Positions 47,871 to 58,451 of a stretch of 64,000 bases of DNA are shown one piece after another. Under the pieces are notes generated by a model. It did not search any database, was not told where the DNA came from, and saw nothing but the letters and a program-made list of their open reading frames with translations. The position numbers and the translations under genes were made by a program. Location of the stretch: the NCBI RefSeq assembly GCF_000011365.1, contig NC_004463.1, positions 6,248,001-6,312,000 on the forward strand, given 5' to 3'. The stretch's first letter is position 1, and each line of letters starts with the position of its first letter. The DNA is from Bradyrhizobium diazoefficiens USDA 110 (GTDB lineage: Bacteria > Pseudomonadota > Alphaproteobacteria > Rhizobiales > Xanthobacteraceae).

Positions 47871-49250
47871 TCACAACGCCTTCCTGATCTTGAAGCTCGC
47901 GAGGTAATCCTCGGGCTTTGCCGGATCGAAAGTCTTGCCCATCACCGCGAACGACTTGTAGGCGGTTGCCGGCGGCGACAGGCCCATCTCGGTCATCAGC
48001 TTCTTGGTATCCGTCGCCAGATACACCTGCTCGGCCACCGCCTTGTAGTCGACGTCGCCCTTGATCTGGCCCCAGCGCTTCATCTGCGTCAGCATCCACA
48101 CCGCAAACGACTGCCAGGGGAACGGATCGAAATCGACGCGCTTGGCGTCGGTCTTCACGCCGCCGAGGCCGTCGGCATAGGTGCCGGTCAGGACCTGCTC
48201 CAGCACCGTGACCGGCGCGTTGATGTAGTTGGCGGGCGCGATGGCCTCCGCGATCTGCTTGCGGTTCTCCGCCTTCGACGCGTAGGCGGTGGCATCGACG
48301 ATGGCGCGCGTCAGCGCGGCAAAGCTGTTCGGCGCCGTCGTGATGAATTCGCGGCTGGCGGCAAAGCTGCAGCAGGGATGGCCGTCCCAGATCTCCTTCG
48401 AGAGCAGGTGCATGAAGCCGACGCCGTCATAGATCGCGCGCTGGCAAATGTTGTCGGGCGCGAGGAAGCCGTCGATGTTGTCGGCGCGGAGGTTCGCGAC
48501 CATCTCCGGCGGCGGCACCGAGCGCAGCTGCACGTCGGTATCGGGGTCGAGTCCGTGCTCGGCGAGATAGTAGCGCAGCAGATAATTGTGCATGGAGTAA
48601 TCGAAGGGGATCGCGAACTTGAGGCCCTTCCAGTCCTTCGGATCGCGCTTGTCCTTGTGCTTGGTCGCCAGCACGATGCCCTGCCCGTTGATGTTCTCGA
48701 TCGCGGGGACAGCAAATGGAATCGCATTGGCGCCAAGCCCCAGCGAGATCGCGATCGGCATCGGCGCCAGCATGTGCGCGGCGTCGTATTCCTTGTTGAT
48801 GGTCTTGTCGCGGATCACGGCCCAGCCGGCGGTCTTGACCACTTCGACGTTGAGGCCGTGCTTGGCATAGAAGCCCATCGGCGCCGCCATGATGATCGGC
48901 GTGGCGCAGGTGATCGGAATGAAGCCGACCTTGAGGTCCTTCTTCTCCGGCGTGCCGGCCTGCGCGAAGACCTCGGTCGCGGTCTGAAGCGGGAAGAACT
49001 GCGACAGCGCCGCCAGTGCCGTGGACGCACCGACCGATTTCAGGAAGGCGCGCCGCGCCACATCCTGCGGAAACATCGCGCGCATCACGGCGGAGGCGAC
49101 GACGCCCTCGTAGCGCTTCTCCTCGCTCTCGATCTGCGCGCAGCGCATCGCCGTGGCCTGCTCGTGCTCCGCCGCGGATTGATGCTGGCCACAGGCACAG
49201 CCGGCTCGAAGGTTGCGATCGGGATCAAACGGATTGTCGAACGTGGACAT
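47871..49250 (-). CDS. CmpA/NrtA-type substrate-binding protein (cyanate/nitrate)
   Basis: 459 aa. NrtA/CmpA family: LKVGFIPITCATPIIMAAPMG, HMLAPMPIAISLGLG and LRADNIDGFLAPDNICQRAI. A Tat motif, ARRAFLKSVGASTAL, starts near residue 65, so about 60 residues precede it, including CACGQHQS; such a long front region is unusual. The gene starts 23 nt after the predicted sigma54 transcription start. Operon: binding protein, permease, ATPase, cynS. Cyanate is the likely substrate from the context. Confidence 0.9.
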   Translation of the reverse strand: MSTFDNPFDPDRNLRAGCACGQHQSAAEHEQATAMRCAQIESEEKRYEGVVASAVMRAMFPQDVARRAFLKSVGASTALAALSQFFPLQTATEVFAQAGTPEKKDLKVGFIPITCATPIIMAAPMGFYAKHGLNVEVVKTAGWAVIRDKTINKEYDAAHMLAPMPIAISLGLGANAIPFAVPAIENINGQGIVLATKHKDKRDPKDWKGLKFAIPFDYSMHNYLLRYYLAEHGLDPDTDVQLRSVPPPEMVANLRADNIDGFLAPDNICQRAIYDGVGFMHLLSKEIWDGHPCCSFAASREFITTAPNSFAALTRAIVDATAYASKAENRKQIAEAIAPANYINAPVTVLEQVLTGTYADGLGGVKTDAKRVDFDPFPWQSFAVWMLTQMKRWGQIKGDVDYKAVAEQVYLATDTKKLMTEMGLSPPATAYKSFAVMGKTFDPAKPEDYLASFKIRKAL

Positions 49251-49283
49251 CGGACCTCCTGCGCGTCATTGCAGGAGCAATTA

Positions 49284-49299
49284 CGCAAGGAGCATGCCA
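49284..49299 (-). promoter_or_regulatory. Sigma54 (-24/-12) promoter of the cyanate operon
   Basis: On the minus strand TGGCATG-CTCC-TTGCG, against the consensus TGGCACG-N4-TTGCW. The invariant GG and GC are present at the correct spacing. The predicted start is near 49273, about 23 nt before the ATG at 49250, which has GGAGGT upstream. Confidence 0.75.
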
Positions 49300-49358
49300 C
49301 CACCTTTCGGCCGTCCAGTGCCTTGATGACGCAGCACTTTTGGTCACGCTTTGCTGCT

Positions 49359-49408
49359 ACGAGAATTCGTGATACACGATAATTCGTAGTTCAATTACGA
49401 GATTTCGT
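49359..49408. promoter_or_regulatory. Three ACGA-N4-TCGT operators (upstream activator sites)
   Basis: Identical half-sites ACGA/TCGT spaced by four bases at 49359-49370 (GAAT), 49376-49387 (TAAT) and 49397-49408 (GATT), each flanked by Y and R. Centres lie about 92, 109 and 130 bp upstream of the predicted sigma54 start. The third reaches the start codon of the activator gene, so autoregulation is possible. Confidence 0.75.
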
Positions 49409-49409
49409 G

Positions 49410-51338
<1,929 letters not shown>

Positions 51339-51344
51339 CGACGC

Positions 51345-52223
51345 TCACGCCGCCTTGGTCGTCACCTCGGATGCGATCGGCAGCCCCTGCTCGATCGGCA
51401 GCGAGGGATCGCGCGACCATTCGTTCCAGGAGCCGAAATACATCCGCACGTCCTTCACGCCGGCGTTCTTCAGCGCCAGAAACGTGTTCGAGGCCCGCGC
51501 CCCCTTGAAGCAGTAGAGATAGACCGGTGTGGACTGCGAGATGCCGACGGTGGCGCATTCCGCCAAGATCTCGTCCTTGGACTTGAAGCGCGGGCCTTCG
51601 GCAGTCGGCTTCATCATGCGGTACCATTCCAGCCACACCGCGCCGGGGATGCGGCCCTTGCGCGGGCAGAAATCCTTTCCATAAGGAGACGAGCTGTCGC
51701 CGATCCACTCGTCGACATCGCGCACGTCGAGGATGGCGATGCCGGGCTTGCCGACGGCGCCAAGCATCGTCTTCGCATCGATCAGGATCTCGCCCGCCTC
51801 AGGCACGATCGCGAACGAAGCCTTGGCCGGCGCCGGCACGTCCTTCGTCACCGGGAAGCCCGCGGCCGACCACGCATCGAAGCCGCCATGCAGCACCTTC
51901 ACCTTGGGATAGCCGAGCATGGTGAGCAGGTAATAGCCGCGGCAGGACTGGCCGAAGCCCGAGTTCATCGACTGCTCGTAGATCACAGCCGTCTCCTTGC
52001 CGGAGAGGCCGGCAGCGCCGAACGCGTCGGCGAATTTCGTCTTCAGTTCAGTCATGCCCTCAGGCGTCGAGGTCGCGAGGAACGTGAAGATCTCATGCAC
52101 GTTGACGGCACTGGGCAGGTGGCCTGCGGCATAGGCATCGGGATTGCGGGTGTCGATGACGACACACGGCTCTAGCTTCAAGAGATCGGCGAGTTCGACG
52201 GCAGTAATCAGAACGTCAGTCAT
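51345..52223 (-). CDS. Tandem-rhodanese sulfurtransferase
   Basis: 292 aa from the ATG at 52223 with GGAGAGG. Two rhodanese domains: an inactive N-terminal one (VVIDTRNPDAYAAGHLPSAV) and a catalytic C-terminal one with Cys238 in YLYCFKGARASN. It moves sulfane sulfur from thiosulfate or mercaptopyruvate to acceptors such as cyanide. Last gene of a minus-strand operon with the OsmC and acyl-CoA-dehydrogenase-like genes; convergent with the sigma54 activator, 6 bp apart. Confidence 0.9.
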   Translation of the reverse strand: MTDVLITAVELADLLKLEPCVVIDTRNPDAYAAGHLPSAVNVHEIFTFLATSTPEGMTELKTKFADAFGAAGLSGKETAVIYEQSMNSGFGQSCRGYYLLTMLGYPKVKVLHGGFDAWSAAGFPVTKDVPAPAKASFAIVPEAGEILIDAKTMLGAVGKPGIAILDVRDVDEWIGDSSSPYGKDFCPRKGRIPGAVWLEWYRMMKPTAEGPRFKSKDEILAECATVGISQSTPVYLYCFKGARASNTFLALKNAGVKDVRMYFGSWNEWSRDPSLPIEQGLPIASEVTTKAA

Positions 52224-52271
52224 GGCAGCCTCTCCGTTGAGGTTGGGGGTCTTCGGGTGGACTCGCAAAGA

Positions 52272-53405
52272 TCAGGAATCGGCAAGCATCTTGCGCAACT
52301 GCTTGGTGGCGGGCGTGACGATCGCGACGAAATAGGCCTCGCGCAGGCGTCGCTGCGCGCGGTGGCTTTTGAGGTAACCGCGCGCGCCACAATGCAGCAT
52401 CGCCGCATGCGCCGCCGCGACGCTGGCTTCGCCGGCGCGCAGACGGAGCGCGATCACCTTGCGCCAATAGGTCTCCTCCTCGTTGTAGGGATCGCGCGCC
52501 AGCGCCATGGTCTCGGCCTCGAGCTCGGCGGCGAGGTCGCGGAAGTGCACCGGCTGCTGCGGCAAATAACGGTTGATGTGCCCGAGGGGACTGCCGACCT
52601 CGTCCATGATGTTGATGCAATCCCTGATAACGCCGAGCGCCATGCCGGCCTGGAGCAGGATGAAGCCGGCGCGGATCTTCTTGACGAAGGGACCTGCGGG
52701 ATCGGCGAGGATCAGCTCATCCGGCACGAAGACGTCGCGGAACTGCACGCCATAGGTACCGGTGCCGTCCATGGCGAGGAACGGCTTGCATGGCGTGAGT
52801 GTGATCGCAGGGTCCGAGCAATCGGCCAGAAACATCACAGTCCCGGGCTCGCCACTTGCGATGCCCTGATCGTCCTCGCACTGGAAGATGGTGCCGAAAT
52901 AATGATCGGGGCCGAGATTGGAGACCCAGGGCAGCGCGCCGCGGACGATGTAGCCGCCCTCGACCTTCCGCCCTTTCAGCTTGAGCTTCTCGATGCCGAA
53001 GAAGCTCTTCATCGGATTGGAGAGCCCGGTGCCGCCGAGCACCCGGCCGGTCGAGAAGGCATCGCCGAAGCGCCTCGCGAGCTTCATATTGGTCGAGTTG
53101 GCGGCGTACCAGACCAGCGTGTTCTGGCACCAGGCCATGAACGCCGTAGCGCCGCAGACCTCGCCGATCGCCGCCATCGCCTGGATGGCGCAGCGCAAAT
53201 CCGCGGGACCTTCGTGCGGCATATGACTGCCCCACGCGCCGACCGCGCCGAATTCGCGCAGCACCTCGGCCGGATAGACCGAGCCGTCGTCGATACCGGC
53301 GGCGAGCGGCGCGAGCTGCTCGCGCGCGATCCGCGCTACCTCGCCTGCAATGGACGGTGCGGGTTGATCCAAAACGTCGACCCGCGATAAAGCCAGTGAA
53401 CCCAT
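52272..53405 (-). CDS. Acyl-CoA dehydrogenase-like flavoprotein
   Basis: 377 aa, ATG at 53405 with GGGAGG. Acyl-CoA dehydrogenase fold: N-terminal helices, a middle beta domain (GGTGLSNPMKSF, YIVRGALPWVSNLGPDHYF) and a C-terminal four-helix domain. The usual catalytic Glu is not obvious at the expected place, so it may be one of the flavin-dependent oxidoreductases or monooxygenases of this fold (SfnB/DszC-like). Cotranscribed with OsmC and rhodanese genes. Confidence 0.82.
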   Translation of the reverse strand: MGSLALSRVDVLDQPAPSIAGEVARIAREQLAPLAAGIDDGSVYPAEVLREFGAVGAWGSHMPHEGPADLRCAIQAMAAIGEVCGATAFMAWCQNTLVWYAANSTNMKLARRFGDAFSTGRVLGGTGLSNPMKSFFGIEKLKLKGRKVEGGYIVRGALPWVSNLGPDHYFGTIFQCEDDQGIASGEPGTVMFLADCSDPAITLTPCKPFLAMDGTGTYGVQFRDVFVPDELILADPAGPFVKKIRAGFILLQAGMALGVIRDCINIMDEVGSPLGHINRYLPQQPVHFRDLAAELEAETMALARDPYNEEETYWRKVIALRLRAGEASVAAAHAAMLHCGARGYLKSHRAQRRLREAYFVAIVTPATKQLRKMLADS

Positions 53406-53440
53406 GATCGCCTCCCGCACCTTGTCCTGTTGCCGTCAGC

Positions 53441-53983
53441 CTAGATGCCGACCTCGAGATTGACCGGACGGGTGAAGGTGTTGGCGACAGGCGACCATTT
53501 CTTCACATGGGCGACCAGCGCGTTGATCTCGTCCTGCGAGATGCCCTCGCACTCCATGTCGACCTTGACGCGCACGTCGGTGAAGCCAACGGGCTTGTCG
53601 GAGACATCGCCGGTGCCCCACACGGCCGTGATGTTGAGGTCGCCCTCGAGCTCGAGCTCGAGCTTGTTGACGATCCAGCCGCGATGCACGGCGTTGGCGT
53701 GCAGGCCGACCGCAAGGCAGGAGCCGAGCGCGGCGAGCGAGGCTTCCGACGGATTGGGCGCGGTATCGTCACCCAGAAGGCCCGGCGGCTCGTCGACGAT
53801 GTAGGGCTGCAGATTGCGGATGTAGTTGGCGTGGCGGAATTTTCCTTCCGCGACCGTCTTGCATTTCAAGGTCTTGACGACCTTCGGATTGGCCTTGCCG
53901 CTCGCGATCAGTTGCTCGAGGCCATTCTTGTCGATGGGCGCGAGGCAACCCGTCAGCACGGTCTTTTGAACGACGGCAGTCAT
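53441..53983 (-). CDS. OsmC family protein
   Basis: 180 aa. OsmC/Ohr fold with ALGSCLAVGLHANAVHRGW carrying the conserved Cys and GDLNITAVWGTGDVSDK in the preceding strand; a second Cys, ECEGIS, corresponds to the second family position. Thiol-dependent peroxidase activity is usual, but this subgroup is often found with sulfur-compound genes. First gene of the operon, divergent from a TetR gene. Confidence 0.87.
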   Translation of the reverse strand: MTAVVQKTVLTGCLAPIDKNGLEQLIASGKANPKVVKTLKCKTVAEGKFRHANYIRNLQPYIVDEPPGLLGDDTAPNPSEASLAALGSCLAVGLHANAVHRGWIVNKLELELEGDLNITAVWGTGDVSDKPVGFTDVRVKVDMECEGISQDEINALVAHVKKWSPVANTFTRPVNLEVGI

Positions 53984-54230
53984 CAGTTTTCTCCCTGGCA
54001 GCCGAGGAAATCGGCAGGATACCGAACGGTCTGTTTCCTTGCATGGAGCGTGCCAGAGGCGGCCAAAAACAAAAGGCGAAGCATTGGAGCCGCTTAGCCG
54101 GCGCTGCCTGCGGATTGATCAGCCGCCCCATGCCCAAAGGCGATGCAGATGGGTTGCGCTTTGCGAATCTTTTCAGCGCGGAACAGATGCGGCTTGCTGA
54201 TGCGGCGTCGCTGCGGGTAAGTTTGGACTC

Positions 54231-54878
54231 ATGGCAAAGACGTCATCGAAGAAGATCTCGCCCCACGCCGGTGCCGGCGAAGACGAATCCGCGCGCGGGC
54301 GCCTCTTGAGCGCCGCGACGCATCTGTTCTGCAAGAACGGCATCAACGCCACCGGCATCGACGCGATCATCGAGGAAGCCGGCACGGCCAAGACCACGCT
54401 CTATAAATTGTTCGGCTCCAAGACCAACCTCGTCAACGCGGTGCTGGAGAGCGAAGGCAAGCAGTGGCGCGAATGGTTCATCGGCGCCATGGAGCAAGGC
54501 GGCGGCGACGCGCAGGCAAAACTCACGCGCATCTTCCCCGCGCTGAAGAGCTGGTTCGCCGAGGAACGCTTCTACGGCTGCCCCTTCATCAACGCCGTCG
54601 GCGAGCACGACAAGGACGCAAAACAATTCCGCAACATCGCGCTGAAGCACAAGAAGATCGTGCTCGGCCACATCGAGAAGCTCGCCGGCGAGCTCGGCTC
54701 GAGCGAGCCGGCAGTGCTCGCGCACCAGCTCGGCCTCATCATCGACGGCGCGATCGTCGCAGCGATGATCTCGCGCGACCCGGGCGTGGCGGATACGGCC
54801 GCGCTCACGGCCGGCCCCCTGCTCGGCCAGTCCAGGACGAAGAAGAAGCGCGCCGCGGATCAGTTAGAGGCGGTGTAA
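54231..54878 (+). CDS. TetR/AcrR-family transcriptional regulator
   Basis: 215 aa. N-terminal helix-turn-helix (RLLSAATHLFCKNGINATGI, TAKTTLYKLFGSKTNLVN), then a helical ligand domain with YGCPFINAVGEHD, typical of the subgroup acting on neighbouring oxidoreductase genes. Divergent from the OsmC operon, which is the likely target. The 247-bp gap shows no clear palindrome. Confidence 0.88.
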   Translation: MAKTSSKKISPHAGAGEDESARGRLLSAATHLFCKNGINATGIDAIIEEAGTAKTTLYKLFGSKTNLVNAVLESEGKQWREWFIGAMEQGGGDAQAKLTRIFPALKSWFAEERFYGCPFINAVGEHDKDAKQFRNIALKHKKIVLGHIEKLAGELGSSEPAVLAHQLGLIIDGAIVAAMISRDPGVADTAALTAGPLLGQSRTKKKRAADQLEAV

Positions 54879-54894
54879 GCTCGCCATGATCCCG

Positions 54895-54988
54895 TAGGGT
54901 GCGCAAGAGGCGCAAAGCGCCGTGCCCACCAGATCTTCTCGGCCTGGTTGATCGAGATGGTGGGCACGCTTCGCTTTGCCCACCCTAC
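54895..54988. repeat. Intergenic inverted repeat
   Basis: GTAGGGTGcGCAAgaGGCGCAAAGCgccgTGCCCACC with GGTGGGCACGCTTCGCTTTGCCCACCCTAC. The right end supplies the TAG stop of the hydrolase fusion gene. Known style of Bradyrhizobium intergenic repeat, by recollection. Confidence 0.7.
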
Positions 54989-56526
54989 AATGTCCGTTTC
55001 ATAAATCCCCCGATCGCCGCCAGCACCGGCTGCTGATCGCCGGCAAAGAACCAGTGATCGTTGCCGTCGAGCTCGACGAACTCCGCGCCGTTGATCCGGC
55101 TCGCGATGTCGCGGCCGGCCGCGATCCGCACCGCCCGGTCGCCCCGCCGGTGCAACACGAGCGTCGGCACGGCGATCTGCGCCAGGAGATGCCGCACGTC
55201 GGCGTCGCGAAACGCCTCCAGCACGGCGGAGATGCCGCCGGGACTGGAGGCCGCGCGCAGCAGCCCCGCCCACCAGGCGCGCGCCTGGGCATCACGAGCC
55301 AGGCTCGGCGCAAAAGTTTCGATCCCGACCGGACCGCCCCATTGCGCGACGAGCTGCTGGCGCCAGGCGTCATACTGGCTGGCGCGCAGCGCATGCGGAT
55401 AGTCCTGCGACCAGCAGCCCTTGGCCAGGGCGCCGAACAGGATGAGCCCGGCCACGAGGCGCGGCTCATCGACCGCAAATTTGATGCAGGCCGGCCCGCA
55501 CTCGGAGGCGCCGAACAGCACGACGCGGCGCGCATTCGTCGCGCGCAGGACCGTGCCGATATCCTCCGCGGTGACGTCGATGCCAGGGGCCGATCCGACC
55601 CGGTCGGACAGCCCGATGCCGCGACGATCGAACACGATCAGCCGCCCGAGCTTCATCAACGACGCCAGAAACGTCCGGCTCGCGGGATGCTCCCAGGCGC
55701 GCTCCACATGCGACACGAAGCCGGGCATGACCAGGATATCGAGCGGGCCGCTGCCATAGGTCTGATACGCCAGATGCACGCCGGCGCCCTTCACATAGCG
55801 TGTCGTCGGAACGGCAAGCGCTGTCGCCGCGGGACTCATCAGCGCTTCGGTCTCGGCTTCCGGCGCAACCCCGAGCTCGTCGCGCAGCCGCTGCGTCAGT
55901 GCCGCGTGGTGCCGCTCAGCCGCGCTTCGGTCGCCGGCCAGCAGCAGGCTGCGGATCAGATGGCGGCCATAGACTTCGCTGAGCGGATCGAGCTCGACCA
56001 GACGTCCCGCGTGCACTGTGGCGGCAAAATGCTCGCCCGCGGCGTTCTTGTCCTGCACCAGCCGCTCCAGCGCGTTCATGAGCCGCCCCCGCAGCGCCTC
56101 CCGGCGAAAGAACGCCCAATCGTCGAATTCGGGACAGTCGTCCAGCGCGAAGCCGGCCAGGAAGTCACTCCGGTAGATCCGGCAGGCCTGCTCAAAGTCG
56201 CCGCGGTCGCAGGCGCTCTCGAACAGATGCGTATCGACTTTCAGCGCGATCGCGGGTGACCATCGCACGCTGGCGCGATCAGTCTCGAAAACCGGCTGGC
56301 CGAGCGTCTGCTCGATGCGGTGAAGCAGCCGCCGCAATCGCGCACGTCCGGTCTCGCCGGGGCTCTCGGGCCACAGCAGCGTGGCCACGACGTCCCGCGC
56401 CACAGCACCCTTGGCCTCCGCGACATAGACCAGCAGCGCAAGACCCTTGCGTAAGGCCAGCTTGATCGGGCGGTCGTCGGCATGGACCTCGGGGAAGCCA
56501 AATGTTCCCAGCGAGAAGGCCGTCAT
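54985..56526 (-). CDS. BTAD-domain / alpha/beta-hydrolase fusion protein
   Basis: 513 aa. Residues about 1-100 look like the winged DNA-binding domain of SARP-type regulators (LRKGLALLVYVAEAKGAV, LRRLLHRIEQTLG) and about 100-230 like the BTAD helical domain (FEQACRIYRSDFLAGF, ELDPLSEVYGRHLIRSLLLAG). Residues 245-513 form an alpha/beta hydrolase with nucleophile Ser341 in LFGASECGP, acid in HRRGDRAV and His in DGNDHWFF. The nucleophile elbow has Cys where Gly is usual. Either a ligand-sensing regulator or a regulated hydrolase. Confidence 0.8.
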   Translation of the reverse strand: MTAFSLGTFGFPEVHADDRPIKLALRKGLALLVYVAEAKGAVARDVVATLLWPESPGETGRARLRRLLHRIEQTLGQPVFETDRASVRWSPAIALKVDTHLFESACDRGDFEQACRIYRSDFLAGFALDDCPEFDDWAFFRREALRGRLMNALERLVQDKNAAGEHFAATVHAGRLVELDPLSEVYGRHLIRSLLLAGDRSAAERHHAALTQRLRDELGVAPEAETEALMSPAATALAVPTTRYVKGAGVHLAYQTYGSGPLDILVMPGFVSHVERAWEHPASRTFLASLMKLGRLIVFDRRGIGLSDRVGSAPGIDVTAEDIGTVLRATNARRVVLFGASECGPACIKFAVDEPRLVAGLILFGALAKGCWSQDYPHALRASQYDAWRQQLVAQWGGPVGIETFAPSLARDAQARAWWAGLLRAASSPGGISAVLEAFRDADVRHLLAQIAVPTLVLHRRGDRAVRIAAGRDIASRINGAEFVELDGNDHWFFAGDQQPVLAAIGGFMKRTL

Positions 56527-56665
56527 GGAAATCCTCCCTCCCCGGCCGGGGGACGCTCAGGGGACGGTCCAGCGATATCAGTCGGGTCAGATCGAGCCCG
56601 CTCGCCGGTGAGCGATTGAGGCTCCTGCATGCGGCACTGCCGCCGTCCGCACAATAGGAAAAAAC

Positions 56666-57445
56666 ATGTTCGCGCGCCTCGCAATCCTGCTCTACGCCAT
56701 CGTGAGCTATGCCGCATTCACGGTCTCATTTCTCTACGCCCTCGGTTTCGTCGGCAATTATGTCGTGCCGAAGTCGATTGACGTCGGCAGCCCCACGAAC
56801 TTGGGCGAGGCCATCCTCGTCAACCTGCTGCTGATGAGCCTGTTTGCTATCCAGCACAGCGTCATGGCGCGCCCGGCCTTCAAACGATGGTGGGCCAAAT
56901 TCCTTCCCCTGGCCTGCCAGCGCAGCACCTACGTGCTGCTCTCCAGCCTGATCCTCCTGCTGCTGTTCTGGCAGTGGCGTCCGATCCCGACGCCGGTCTG
57001 GCAAACGAGCGGAATAGCGGCCTGGTTGCTGATCGGCGTGCATTGGCTCGGCTGGCTGATCGCGTTTGCCTCGACCCACATGATCGACCATTTCGATCTG
57101 TTCGGTCTGCGTCAGGCTTTCGTCGCGTTCCGCGGGACCGAGATATCAGGTCAATCCTTCAGGACGCCGCTGCTCTACAAGATCGTGCGGCATCCGCTCA
57201 TGCTCGGCTTCCTGCTCGCGTTCTGGGCGACGCCCGCGATGACCGCCGGCCACTTGCTGTTCGCGCTCGCGAACACGGCCTACATCCTGGTCGCGTTGCA
57301 GTTCGAGGAGCGGGATCTGATCGCCGAGTTCGGCGCGACCTACCAGGACTATCGCCGCCGCGTTCCCATGCTGGTGCCGCGCCTTTTCGCCCGCCGCCGG
57401 ACGGACGATCGGAAATCGCCTCGTCCCGTTGGAGCACCCCGATGA
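56666..57445 (+). CDS. mddA: Probable methanethiol S-methyltransferase (MddA family)
   Basis: 259 aa, five or six membrane helices. MddA/NnrU-like isoprenylcysteine methyltransferase superfamily: LFAIQHSVMARPAFKRWW, DLFGLRQAF, LYKIVRHPLMLGFLLAFWATP and the C-terminal QFEERDLIAEFGATYQDYR that binds SAM. MddA converts methanethiol to dimethyl sulfide. Its stop overlaps the next start as ATGA. Another methyltransferase of this superfamily remains possible. Confidence 0.75.
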   Translation: MFARLAILLYAIVSYAAFTVSFLYALGFVGNYVVPKSIDVGSPTNLGEAILVNLLLMSLFAIQHSVMARPAFKRWWAKFLPLACQRSTYVLLSSLILLLLFWQWRPIPTPVWQTSGIAAWLLIGVHWLGWLIAFASTHMIDHFDLFGLRQAFVAFRGTEISGQSFRTPLLYKIVRHPLMLGFLLAFWATPAMTAGHLLFALANTAYILVALQFEERDLIAEFGATYQDYRRRVPMLVPRLFARRRTDDRKSPRPVGAPR

Positions 57446-58419
57446 AAGCGGTTCTGTGCAGCTCGTTCACCGGCCCTGCGGACTTGCGCCTCAGCGAGAT
57501 CGACGAGCCGAGGCCTGCCGGCGACGAGATTCTCATCGACGTCCACGCGGCGTCCGTGAGCTTCATGGACCAGTTAATGGTCTCGGGCCTTTACCAGATG
57601 CGGCCGCCGACCCCCTTCGTGCCCGGCACGGAAGCATCCGGCATCGTCGTCGCGGTCGGCGACAAGGTCACGGCATTCGCCCCGGGCGATCGGGTGGCGT
57701 GCAGCAGCTGGACCGGCGGCTACGCCGAACGGATGACCGCGAAGGAATCGAAGAGCGTGCGTCTGCCCGATGGCGTCGCGTTCGAAGCGGCAGCGACGGT
57801 GCTGCACAATTACGGCACGGCCTATTATGCGCTGGTCGAGCGCGCACGGGCGCAAGCCGGCGAAACCGTGTTCATCACCGGCGCTGCCGGCGGCGTTGGA
57901 CTAGCCGCCGTGGACCTCGGCCGCCATTTCGGCCTACGCGTCGTCGCCGGTGTCGGCTCCGATGACAAGGCCGCCCTGGTGCGCGGTTACGGCGCCAGCG
58001 AAATCGTCAACTACCGCAGCGAAGACCTGCGCGACCGGATCAAGTCGATCACATCGGGACAAGGCATCGACGTCGGCTTCGACAATGTCGGCGGCGCGGT
58101 CTTCGAGCAGATGGCGCGGCTGATGAAATGGGGCGGACGGCTGCTGCCGATCGGCTTCGCCAGCGGCGAGATTCCGCAGGTCCCGATGAACCTGCCGCTC
58201 CTGAAGAACTATTCTATCATCGGTGTCTTCGTCGGCGCGTGGGCGGAGAGGTTTTCCGCGGAGGCCGCGCAGATGAACGACACGCTGATGCAATTGCTGG
58301 CCGACGGACAGATCCGCCCGCATATCGACTGTGTCCTCCCTTTGGAGGAGGCCGGGGACGGCATGCGCGCCGTGGCCAATCGCACGGTTCAGGGACGAAT
58401 TGTCCTCAAGATCAGGTAG
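57442..58419 (+). CDS. Quinone oxidoreductase-like zinc-free MDR dehydrogenase
   Basis: 325 aa, ATG at 57442 overlapping the upstream stop (ATGA), so translation is coupled. NADPH:quinone oxidoreductase family: FVPGTEASGIVVAVGDKV, the Rossmann motif VFITGAAGGVGLAAVDLG, GIDVGFDNVGG and the typical ending GRIVLKIR. No zinc-binding Cys/His set. The large overlapping frame upstream is a shadow of the methyltransferase gene. Confidence 0.9.
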   Translation: MKAVLCSSFTGPADLRLSEIDEPRPAGDEILIDVHAASVSFMDQLMVSGLYQMRPPTPFVPGTEASGIVVAVGDKVTAFAPGDRVACSSWTGGYAERMTAKESKSVRLPDGVAFEAAATVLHNYGTAYYALVERARAQAGETVFITGAAGGVGLAAVDLGRHFGLRVVAGVGSDDKAALVRGYGASEIVNYRSEDLRDRIKSITSGQGIDVGFDNVGGAVFEQMARLMKWGGRLLPIGFASGEIPQVPMNLPLLKNYSIIGVFVGAWAERFSAEAAQMNDTLMQLLADGQIRPHIDCVLPLEEAGDGMRAVANRTVQGRIVLKIR

Positions 58420-58451
58420 AGTGTGCCGACGAGGAAGAGAGAACAAGACTG

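Noticed and set aside
49359..49408. CRISPR-like repeats
   Set aside because: Three short palindromes with very short, unequal spacing are operators, not a CRISPR array; no cas genes are present.
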